From NCBI GenBank assembly GCA_047616645.1, contig JBLHIH010000116.1, positions 1-12,529 of the forward strand: a DNA stretch of 12,529 nt. Direction: 5' to 3'. The position numbers and the translations under genes are program-made. The DNA is from JAHRVQ01 sp047616645 (GTDB taxonomy: Bacteria; Pseudomonadota; Gammaproteobacteria; Pseudomonadales; Azotimanducaceae). Positions within the stretch are counted from its first letter, which is position 1. Each line of letters begins with the position of its first letter. The notes below the pieces were generated by a model. The model saw only the letters and a program-made list of their open reading frames with translations. It did no database searches and was not told the DNA's origin. Shown piece after piece: positions 1 to 6,305 of this stretch.

Positions 1-389
1 ATAATCCTCTTCTGACCATTGGTGATGAGGCGGCTATCGTCATTGATATTATGGGGGAAGAGCTTAGCCCCTTGGGTCAAAACTTTATTCGGGTGTTGGC
101 AGATAATGATCGTATTAGTCTGTTGCCGCAGATAGCTGAAATGTTCGAGTTACTAAAAGCCCACCATGAAAAAACAATGGATGTAGAAGTCATCAGTGCT
201 TACGAGATTGATGACGCGACTGGACAAGCCTTAGCGGCAGGGCTTAAGCAAAAGCTAAAGAGAGAAATAAACTTATCTTCAAGCGTGGATGCGTCACTTA
301 TTGGTGGTGCCATTATCCGTGCGGAAGATACGGTGATAGATAATTCGGTACGCGGAAAGCTTTCGAAGCTGTCACAAGCCCTAAATTAA
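1..389 (+). CDS. atpH: ATP synthase F1 subunit delta, C-terminal part (5' truncated by window edge)
   Basis: This subunit forms the top of the peripheral stalk, holding the alpha3beta3 head to the membrane b subunits of F1Fo ATP synthase. The reading frame is open from the left edge (first full codon at 3) and gives 128 residues before TAA at 387-389. The family is about 177 residues, so roughly the first 50 are missing. The visible part contains the segment GQNFIRVLADNDR and the C-terminal pattern IGGAIIRAEDTVIDNSVRGK, typical of the delta C-terminal domain. The ATG at 51 is an internal Met, not the start, because homology continues upstream (NPLLTIGDEAAIVIDI). atpA follows 26 bases downstream in the same operon. 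The upstream Fo genes atpB, atpE and atpF are expected off the left edge, by inference from the usual order. Confidence 0.96.
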   Translation, partial: NPLLTIGDEAAIVIDIMGEELSPLGQNFIRVLADNDRISLLPQIAEMFELLKAHHEKTMDVEVISAYEIDDATGQALAAGLKQKLKREINLSSSVDASLIGGAIIRAEDTVIDNSVRGKLSKLSQALN

Positions 390-415
390 TTTAACCCTTC
401 CTCGAGGAACGGAAA

Positions 416-1960
416 ATGCAACAACTGAATCCTTCAGAAATTAGCGAGATTATTAAGCAACGCATTGAGAAGCTTGATATCTCTTCGGAAGCTCGAAATG
501 AAGGCACCATTGTCAGCGTATCTGACGGTATTGTAAGAATACATGGATTAGCTGACGTTCAAAATGGCGAGATGATTGAGTTCGAAGGCAACCTATTTGG
601 ATTTGCATTGAACCTAGAACGAGACTCTGTAGGCGCTGTGGTATTGGGCGACTATAAATCTCTTAGAGAAGGTCAAACTGTAAAATGTACCGGGCGAATA
701 TTAGAAGTGCCTACTGGACCAGAAATGTTAGGTCGTGTTGTAGACGCACTCGGTAACCCAATAGATGGAAAGGGCGAAATTAAAGCAAGCTCTAGCTCAC
801 CTGTTGAAAAGGTAGCGCCAGGTGTAATTGCTCGAAAGCACGTCGATCAACCTGTGCAAACAGGTCTAAAGTGTATCGATTCTATGATCCCGGTTGGTCG
901 TGGTCAGCGAGAATTGATCATCGGTGACAGACAAACAGGTAAAACAGCAATCGCGATTGACGCGATCATCAACCAGCAAAAGTCTGGTATTAAGAGCGTA
1001 TATGTCGCGATTGGCCAGAAACTTTCTTCTGTTGCGAACGTTGTTAAAACCTTAGAAGAACATGGCGCGATGAAAAACACTGTCGTTGTCGTCGCAGGCG
1101 CTGCAGACCCTGCGCCAATGCAATATATTGCGGCGTATTCTGGTTGCGCGATGGGAGAATACTTCCGTGATCGTGGTGAAGATGCGCTGATTATTTATGA
1201 TGATTTAACTAAGCAGGCTTGGGCATACAGGCAGATTTCTTTACTATTGCGTCGACCACCTGGCCGAGAAGCCTATCCTGGTGATGTTTTCTATTTGCAC
1301 TCTCGATTGTTAGAACGTGCAGCACGTGTAAATGAAGCCTATGTTGAGGCAGAGACGAATGGAGAAGTAAAAGGTAAGACAGGTTCATTGACGGCTTTAC
1401 CGATTATTGAGACACAAGCCGGCGACGTATCTGCTTTTGTACCAACAAACGTAATTTCGATTACCGATGGCCAGATCTTTTTAGAGTCTGACAAATTTAA
1501 TGCAGGTGAAAGACCCGCTATGAACCCTGGTATTTCAGTATCCCGTGTGGGTGGTGATGCGCAGGTTAAGTTTATGTCAAAGATTTCTGGTGGTATCAAA
1601 TTGGCCCTGGCTCAGTATCGAGAGCTCGCGGCTTTCTCACAGTTTGCCTCTGATTTAGATGACGCGACCCGTCGTCAATTGGAGCACGGTGAGCGTATTA
1701 ATGAATTGATGAAGCAAAAACAATATTCCCCAATGTCTGTAGCAGAAATGGGTATTGTATTGTTTGCGGCTAATGAAGGTTATTTAGTAGATGTCGCAGT
1801 CAACAAGGTATTGGATTTTGAGTCGGCTTTGATGTCCTACATGAACAGCGAACATGCTGATTTTATGGCAGAGATAAACGAAAAAGGTGCTTATACTCCT
1901 GAGGTAATAGCCTCTATGAAAGGTGCATTGGATACGTTTAAGTCCACACAAACTTGGTAA
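416..1960 (+). CDS. atpA: ATP synthase F1 subunit alpha
   Basis: This is the non-catalytic nucleotide-binding subunit of the F1 head, alternating with beta in the alpha3beta3 ring. It is 514 residues, against 513 in E. coli, so full length. The N-terminal delta-binding helix and beta barrel cover about residues 1-95. The Walker A loop GDRQTGKT is at 170-177 and the Walker B-like LIIYDDL at 258-264. The segment RRPPGREAYPGD at 279-290 is conserved. The family signature is at 367-376 as PAMNPGISVS, with Met where the pattern normally has Leu, Ile or Val, a mild variant. The arginine finger is expected at Arg377 in SRVGG. The start is supported by GAGGA at 404-408, seven bases before the ATG, and by E. 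coli-like N-terminal spacing. It acts on the cytoplasmic face of the inner membrane. No frameshift or missing key residue was seen. Confidence 0.99.
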   Translation: MQQLNPSEISEIIKQRIEKLDISSEARNEGTIVSVSDGIVRIHGLADVQNGEMIEFEGNLFGFALNLERDSVGAVVLGDYKSLREGQTVKCTGRILEVPTGPEMLGRVVDALGNPIDGKGEIKASSSSPVEKVAPGVIARKHVDQPVQTGLKCIDSMIPVGRGQRELIIGDRQTGKTAIAIDAIINQQKSGIKSVYVAIGQKLSSVANVVKTLEEHGAMKNTVVVVAGAADPAPMQYIAAYSGCAMGEYFRDRGEDALIIYDDLTKQAWAYRQISLLLRRPPGREAYPGDVFYLHSRLLERAARVNEAYVEAETNGEVKGKTGSLTALPIIETQAGDVSAFVPTNVISITDGQIFLESDKFNAGERPAMNPGISVSRVGGDAQVKFMSKISGGIKLALAQYRELAAFSQFASDLDDATRRQLEHGERINELMKQKQYSPMSVAEMGIVLFAANEGYLVDVAVNKVLDFESALMSYMNSEHADFMAEINEKGAYTPEVIASMKGALDTFKSTQTW

Positions 1961-1981
1961 AGCTTGATGGAGCGATCAGCT
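1961..1981 (+). other. Small imperfect hairpin in the atpA-atpG gap
   Basis: Just after the atpA stop codon, AGCT (1961-1964) plus GAT (1966-1968) can pair with ATC (1975-1977) plus AGCT (1978-1981). One T is bulged and the loop is six bases. There is no run of T after it, so it is not a terminator. It could affect mRNA stability or be chance. The 67-base gap holds nothing else except the atpG ribosome binding site (GAGGA, 2019-2023). Confidence 0.3.
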
Positions 1982-2027
1982 TTGCTGGCTGCGCCTTTGC
2001 AAGTTGCAATAGACTAACGAGGATTAT

Positions 2028-2888
2028 ATGGCGAACGCCAAAGAGCTTCGAAAACAAATAGGCAGTATTAAGAATACGCAAAAAATTACGAGCGCTATGG
2101 AAATGGTAGCAGCGAGTAAAATGCGTAAGGCACAAGAGCGCATGTCTCGTGGGCGGCCCTATTCTGATCATATGCGCACCGTCATCAGCCATGTAGCAAA
2201 AGCATCTCCTGAATTTCATCATCAATTTATGATTGAGCGGGAAGTTAAGCGTATTGGTTATATTATTGTAACGACCGATAAAGGCCTTTGCGGTGGTCTA
2301 AATATCAACTTACTAAAAGCCACTGTTAAGAATATTAAAACCTGGGTTGATCAAGATGTTGAAGTTGATCTGTGTTTGATTGGCAATAAGGGTGCACAAT
2401 TTTTTAAATCTTATGGCGGCAATGTTATAGCAGCAAGCAGCCATAAAAGTGAAACGCCAGCTATCGATGATTTGATCGGCAGCATTAAGGTGATGTTGGA
2501 TTCTTTCGAGTCAGGGAAAATTGATAAAATATTTCTAGCAAACAATGTTTTTGTAAACACGATGACTCAAAAACCGACTATTAAACAGCTAGTGCCTCTT
2601 GATCCTCAAGATGAAGGAGAAGAGAAGCATCGTTGGGATTACATCTATGAACCTGATGCAAGGCAGCTTATAGAAGGTCTATTAACCAGATATATAGAGT
2701 CTCAAGTTTACCAAGCTGTTGTAGAAAATGTAGCTTGCGAGCAAGCTGCAAAAATGATCGCGATGAAGAGCGCCACAGACAATGCTGGTGATCTGGTAGA
2801 TGAGCTACAACTGATTATGAACAATGCAAGACAAGCGGCAATTACTCAAGAATTGTCAGAGATCGTCAGCGGTGCATCCGCAGTCTGA
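2028..2888 (+). CDS. atpG: ATP synthase F1 subunit gamma
   Basis: This is the central rotor shaft of F1: its two terminal helices form a coiled coil inside the alpha3beta3 ring and couple rotation to catalysis. It is 286 residues, against 287 in E. coli. The N-terminal helix carries the conserved run KNTQKITSAMEMVAASKMRK (15-34). The Rossmann-like middle has TTDKGLCGGLN (82-92). The C-terminal helix ends with the family pattern ARQAAITQELSEIVSGA. The start is chosen because MANAKELRKQI matches the gamma N terminus and GAGGA lies at 2019-2023, four bases before the ATG. It lies 67 bases after atpA and 46 bases before atpD, in the usual operon order. Nothing in the sequence is abnormal. Confidence 0.99.
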   Translation: MANAKELRKQIGSIKNTQKITSAMEMVAASKMRKAQERMSRGRPYSDHMRTVISHVAKASPEFHHQFMIEREVKRIGYIIVTTDKGLCGGLNINLLKATVKNIKTWVDQDVEVDLCLIGNKGAQFFKSYGGNVIAASSHKSETPAIDDLIGSIKVMLDSFESGKIDKIFLANNVFVNTMTQKPTIKQLVPLDPQDEGEEKHRWDYIYEPDARQLIEGLLTRYIESQVYQAVVENVACEQAAKMIAMKSATDNAGDLVDELQLIMNNARQAAITQELSEIVSGASAV

Positions 2889-2934
2889 TAAATATTAATT
2901 GAATTAGAAGTTTTAAGCATAAGAGGAATTAGCA

Positions 2935-4311
2935 ATGAGTAGCGGACGTATCGTACAGGTAATTGGTGCGGTTATCGATGTTGAATTTCCACGGGATAGT
3001 GTCCCAAAGATATACGATGCACTGAATGTAGATTCCAATAATCTAACCTTAGAAGTGCAGCAACAACTCGGTGACGGAATTGTCAGAACTATTGCTATGG
3101 GAAGCTCTGAAGGCGTAAGTCGTGGGCTGGCCGTGAGCAATACTAACGATCCGATTTTGGTACCAGTGGGAGAAGAAACCCTTGGCCGAATTATGGACGT
3201 ATTGGGAAACCCCATTGATGAAAAGGGTCCAATTGGCGAAAAATCTAGAATGCCTATTCACCGAGACCCACCTACCTATGAAGAGTTAGCGGGTAGCCGT
3301 GACTTGTTAGAAACCGGTGTGAAGGTTATTGACCTAATTTGTCCTTTTGCAAAAGGCGGTAAGGTTGGTCTTTTTGGTGGTGCTGGTGTTGGTAAGACCG
3401 TTACCATGCTTGAATTAATCAACAACATCGCTCGGGAACATAGTGGTTTGTCAGTTTTCGCGGGAGTGGGAGAGCGTACTCGAGAAGGTAATGATTTTTA
3501 CCACGAAATGCAGGATGCTGGTGTACTTGATAAAATAGCGATGGTCTTCGGTCAAATGAATGAGCCTCCTGGTAATAGATTGCGAGTTGCTTTGTCTGGA
3601 CTTACCATGGCAGAAAAATTCCGCGATGACGGTAAAGATGTATTGTTGTTTATTGACAACATCTATCGTTACACCTTGGCGGGAACTGAGGTGTCAGCAC
3701 TCTTAGGTCGTATGCCTTCAGCGGTTGGTTACCAGCCTACGCTTGCAGAAGAAATGGGTGTGCTTCAAGAAAGAATTACAACCACAAAAACAGGGTCGAT
3801 TACTTCCATTCAAGCGGTTTATGTACCAGCGGATGACTTAACAGACCCGTCTCCAGCAACGACATTTGCTCACTTGGATTCAACGGTAACGCTCTCACGT
3901 GAAATTGCATCTTTAGGTATTTACCCAGCGGTAGACCCGCTAGACTCAACTTCTCGACAATTGGATCCATTGGTTGTCGGTGAAGAGCACTACAATGTTG
4001 CTATGGGTGTGCAATCTGTTCTTCAAAAGTACAAAGAGCTTAAAGACATTATTGCGATTCTTGGTATGGACGAGCTATCTGAAGAAGATAAGTTGACTGT
4101 GAATCGGGCACGTAAAGTCGCTCAGTTTTTCTCTCAACCTATGCACGTTGCAGAAGTATTTACAGGCACACCGGGTGTTTATGTTTCACTGAGTGACACT
4201 ATCAGAAGCTTCAAAGGTATTCTGGAAGGTGATTATGATGATCTGCCAGAGTCGGCATTTAGCATGGTTGGTAGTATCGAACAAGCCACAGAAAAAGCAA
4301 AAACGCTCTAG
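2935..4311 (+). CDS. atpD: ATP synthase F1 subunit beta (catalytic)
   Basis: This is the catalytic subunit, forming ATP from ADP and phosphate at the alpha-beta interface. It is 458 residues (E. coli 460). The N-terminal barrel covers about residues 1-75. Walker A GGAGVGKT is at 148-155 with Lys154. The catalytic Glu180 and Arg181 lie in GVGERTREGND. Walker B is LLFIDN (237-242). The family signature PAVDPLDSTS is at 331-340. The DELSEED lever that contacts gamma is intact at 379-385. AGAGGA (2922-2927) precedes the ATG by seven bases. The stop codon (4309-4311) sits in the loop of a weak hairpin, and the following gap to atpC is unusually long at 101 bases. Confidence 0.99.
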   Translation: MSSGRIVQVIGAVIDVEFPRDSVPKIYDALNVDSNNLTLEVQQQLGDGIVRTIAMGSSEGVSRGLAVSNTNDPILVPVGEETLGRIMDVLGNPIDEKGPIGEKSRMPIHRDPPTYEELAGSRDLLETGVKVIDLICPFAKGGKVGLFGGAGVGKTVTMLELINNIAREHSGLSVFAGVGERTREGNDFYHEMQDAGVLDKIAMVFGQMNEPPGNRLRVALSGLTMAEKFRDDGKDVLLFIDNIYRYTLAGTEVSALLGRMPSAVGYQPTLAEEMGVLQERITTTKTGSITSIQAVYVPADDLTDPSPATTFAHLDSTVTLSREIASLGIYPAVDPLDSTSRQLDPLVVGEEHYNVAMGVQSVLQKYKELKDIIAILGMDELSEEDKLTVNRARKVAQFFSQPMHVAEVFTGTPGVYVSLSDTIRSFKGILEGDYDDLPESAFSMVGSIEQATEKAKTL

Positions 4312-4326
4312 TAGCGGTTTTGTTTT
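4300..4326 (+). terminator. Weak terminator- or attenuator-like hairpin at the atpD stop codon
   Basis: AAAACGCT (4300-4307) can pair with AGCGGTTTT (4313-4321), leaving one bulged G and a five-base loop that contains the atpD stop codon. TTTTGTTTT follows (4318-4326). The form resembles an intrinsic terminator, but the stem is AT-rich and partly inside the coding region, so full termination is unlikely. Partial attenuation before atpC is possible. This is inference from sequence only. Confidence 0.3.
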
Positions 4327-4348
4327 AGGATGTGATCGAAAACTAAAA

Positions 4349-4367
4349 GTAAGTACTCACTACTTAC
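4349..4367 (+). repeat. Perfect inverted repeat in the atpD-atpC gap (7-base arms)
   Basis: GTAAGTA (4349-4355) and TACTTAC (4361-4367) are exact reverse complements separated by CTCAC. In RNA this gives a seven-pair hairpin with a five-base loop. No T run follows, so it is not an ordinary terminator. It could also be read as an operator-like palindrome in DNA. Its role is unknown. Confidence 0.6.
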
Positions 4368-4375
4368 AATAGGGC

Positions 4376-4399
4376 GGCTAGACAAAACCAGGTCTAGCC
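4376..4399 (+). promoter_or_regulatory. Perfect inverted repeat just before the atpC ribosome binding site (8-base arms)
   Basis: GGCTAGAC (4376-4383) and GTCTAGCC (4392-4399) are exact reverse complements around an eight-base loop. The stem ends three bases before the atpC Shine-Dalgarno AAGGA (4403-4407), which is five bases from the ATG at 4413. There is no downstream T run. The structure sits at the edge of the ribosome landing site, so it may set epsilon synthesis relative to beta. The repeat is seen directly; the role is inferred. Confidence 0.6.
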
Positions 4400-4412
4400 A
4401 AAAAGGATTATT

Positions 4413-4826
4413 ATGGCAACTACAGTACATTGCAGCATCGTCAGTGCCGAGAAGGAAATCTTTTCGGGCCAAGTTGAAATGGTCGTCGCCTCTGGGACAA
4501 TCGGTGAATTAGGCTTGTTTCCTGGTCATACGCCCTTATTGACGGGTGTAAAATCAGGACCCGTTCGTCTTAAATTGGAAGGAGGCGAAGAAGAAATCTT
4601 TTTTGCTTCAGGTGGATATATCGAAGTGCAGCCCAATGCCATAACAATTTTGGCGGATACAGCACTTAGGGCAGATGATCTAGATGAGGCAGCAGCACAA
4701 GCGGCTCAGGCAAAAGCGGAAAAAGAGCTTTCTGATAATAAATCAGATATCGACTTTGGCCGTGTTCAAGCTGACATTCAGGAAACTGCAGCGATGCTCC
4801 GAACTATCCGAAAGTATAGAAAGTAG
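4413..4826 (+). CDS. atpC: ATP synthase F1 subunit epsilon
   Basis: This is the rotor-foot subunit that binds gamma and the c-ring; in bacteria its C-terminal helices can extend to inhibit ATP hydrolysis. It is 137 residues (E. coli 139). The N-terminal beta sandwich (about 1-85) contains GELGLFPGHTPLLTGVKSGP. The C-terminal part (about 87-137) is an Ala- and Glu-rich helical hairpin ending in the basic tail RTIRKYRK. The start is supported by AAGGA at 4403-4407. It is the last gene of the atp operon: a strong terminator follows 20 bases after the stop codon. The 101-base gap before it, filled with inverted repeats, is longer than expected for this operon. Confidence 0.98.
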   Translation: MATTVHCSIVSAEKEIFSGQVEMVVASGTIGELGLFPGHTPLLTGVKSGPVRLKLEGGEEEIFFASGGYIEVQPNAITILADTALRADDLDEAAAQAAQAKAEKELSDNKSDIDFGRVQADIQETAAMLRTIRKYRK

Positions 4827-4845
4827 CGAATAAATAGCTTTGTAG

Positions 4846-4870
4846 AAGGACGGTCTTACCGTCCTTTTTT
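4846..4870 (+). terminator. Rho-independent terminator of the atp operon
   Basis: AAGGACGGT (4846-4854) and ACCGTCCTT (4858-4866) are perfect reverse complements, nine pairs with a CTT loop. A run of six T (4865-4870) overlaps the end of the stem. This is a classical intrinsic terminator placed 20 bases after atpC. It separates the atp operon from glmU, so glmU probably has its own promoter, although some read-through is possible. Confidence 0.93.
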
Positions 4871-4877
4871 ATGCCTG

Positions 4878-4906
4878 TTGATTCTTAAAAAGGCGGTGGT
4901 TTCGAT
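4878..4906 (+). promoter_or_regulatory. Weak sigma-70 promoter candidate upstream of glmU
   Basis: The strong terminator implies a promoter between 4871 and 4940. The best I can find is TTGATT (4878-4883), a fair -35 box, followed after 17 bases by TTCGAT (4901-4906), a poor -10 box. TATCCT (4906-4911) is a better -10 but the spacing is too long. The exact position is therefore uncertain. Confidence 0.22.
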
Positions 4907-4940
4907 ATCCTCAATGTCGGTGAAAGGGTAAACTTTATAA

Positions 4941-6305
4941 ATGACGATAAGCTCAAAAGTTGATATTTGTATTCTTGCAGCAGGCATGGGTACAAGGATG
5001 AAATCAAAGCGCCCCAAGGCGCTTCATACCATTGCCGGTAAACCCATGTTGGCTCACTTACTTGAAACAGCAAGCGCGCTGAACCCTCACCAAATTCACG
5101 TTGTCATTGGTCAAGGTGGAGATCAAATAAGAGATCGATTCCACGACCAGGGTATTCATTGGGTGGAACAAAAAGAGCAATTAGGAACAGGTCATGCCGC
5201 GATGCAAGCGATGCATGATTTTGATAATGAATCCCGAGTATTATTGTTGGTGGGTGATGCGCCCTTACTTAGGCTCTCATCAATGCAAACCCTATTAGCG
5301 GCAGATTGCGAACTAGGTGTACTGACAGTCGATCAAGAGAATCCGTTCAACTACGGTCGGATCATTAAGCAAGGATCACAGCTTATTCAAATTGTGGAAG
5401 AAAAAGACGCTAGCGAAAAACACAGAGCCATCAAAGAAATTAACAGCGGAGTAATGGTAGCTGGCGCTGCAAAACTAATATCGTGGTTGTCGAAACTAGA
5501 TACAAATAATGCTCAAGGCGAATATCTCCTTACGGACATAGTTGAAATAGCGAATGCAGAAGAGGCTTCAGTTCGAGCGGTAAAAATAGATGATGCTGGA
5601 GAAGTATTAGGTGTGAATACACTCGGTCAACTAGCAAATATAGAAAAATACTACAGAGGTCGACTAACAGATAGTTTAATGGCGGAAGGTCTTCATTTGA
5701 TAGATCCATTTCGCTTTGACTTGCGAGGAGAATTAGAAGCCGGTACAGATTGTAGTTTTGACGTTAATTGTATTGTAGAGGGTAAGGTTTCACTTGGCGA
5801 TAATGTAAAGGTAGGGGCAAATTGTATTATTAAAGATTCATCTATTGGATCTGGTACAGAGATTAAGCCGAACACGATGTTGGATGGCGCATCCATCGCA
5901 GCGAATTGCCGTGTCGGTCCCTATGCCAGAATTCGTCCAGGCACCGTGCTATCGGATGAAGTGGCAATAGGGAATTTTGTAGAAATAAAAAAAACAACAT
6001 TAGGCAAGGGAAGTAAATCGAGCCACCTTACTTATTTGGGTGATGCTGTTATCGGTAATCGCGTCAACATAGGCGCAGGGACAATAACGTGTAATTATGA
6101 TGGCGTGAACAAACATCAAACAGTTATTGGAGATGATGTTTTTGTTGGTTCTAATACTGCTTTTGTTGCGCCGGTAACAATAGGCAATGACTCGATAACT
6201 GGAGCAGGGTCAACGATTACAAAAGACATTGAGGAAAAAGCGCTCGGCATTGCTCGAGGTAAACAACGAAATATTCCTGGTTGGAACGGTCCGAGAGAAG
6301 AATAA
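4941..6305 (+). CDS. glmU: Bifunctional UDP-N-acetylglucosamine pyrophosphorylase / glucosamine-1-phosphate N-acetyltransferase
   Basis: This cytoplasmic enzyme catalyses the last two steps to UDP-GlcNAc: acetylation of glucosamine-1-phosphate from acetyl-CoA, then uridylyl transfer from UTP. It is 454 residues (E. coli 456). The N-terminal uridylyltransferase domain (about 1-228) has LAAGMGTRM (12-20), Lys26, QLGTGHA (80-86), GDAP with the metal-binding Asp106, and Asn226 in GVNT. The C-terminal left-handed beta helix (about 250-454) has hexapeptide repeats, RPG (332-334), the acetyltransferase His362 in SSHLTYLGD, and NYDG. An in-frame TAA (4938-4940) lies directly before the ATG, so no earlier start is possible. 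The AAGGG at 4924-4928 is 12 bases away, a rather long spacing. The stop codon overlaps the glmS start by one base. An A8 run (5987-5994) codes for Lys350-Lys351. Confidence 0.98.
   Translation: MTISSKVDICILAAGMGTRMKSKRPKALHTIAGKPMLAHLLETASALNPHQIHVVIGQGGDQIRDRFHDQGIHWVEQKEQLGTGHAAMQAMHDFDNESRVLLLVGDAPLLRLSSMQTLLAADCELGVLTVDQENPFNYGRIIKQGSQLIQIVEEKDASEKHRAIKEINSGVMVAGAAKLISWLSKLDTNNAQGEYLLTDIVEIANAEEASVRAVKIDDAGEVLGVNTLGQLANIEKYYRGRLTDSLMAEGLHLIDPFRFDLRGELEAGTDCSFDVNCIVEGKVSLGDNVKVGANCIIKDSSIGSGTEIKPNTMLDGASIAANCRVGPYARIRPGTVLSDEVAIGNFVEIKKTTLGKGSKSSHLTYLGDAVIGNRVNIGAGTITCNYDGVNKHQTVIGDDVFVGSNTAFVAPVTIGNDSITGAGSTITKDIEEKALGIARGKQRNIPGWNGPREE

Noticed and set aside
1339..3261. Several antisense open frames inside atpA, atpG and atpD (for example 1339-1599, 1938-2225, 2913-3215 and 3049-3261 on the minus strand)
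   Set aside because: They overlap strongly conserved genes, show no recognisable domain and have no convincing ribosome binding site. They are products of open codons opposite coding DNA.
5987..5994. A8 run in glmU fitting a slippery A-AAA-AAA heptamer, as a programmed frameshift site
   Set aside because: A shift either way meets a stop within about eight codons and would remove the acetyltransferase His362. I saw no clear stimulatory structure. The As simply encode Lys-Lys, conserved in GlmU.
6281..6304. Earlier in-frame ATG for glmS at 6281
   Set aside because: It would add eight residues before MCGIV and prevent exposure of the catalytic N-terminal cysteine. The ATG at 6305 overlapping the glmU stop is the correct start.
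4827..6305. glmS-type ribozyme or other riboswitch upstream of the glm genes
   Set aside because: The glmS ribozyme belongs to Gram-positive bacteria, and glmS here has no leader because it overlaps glmU. The 114-base region before glmU is mostly the atp terminator and shows no recognisable aptamer.
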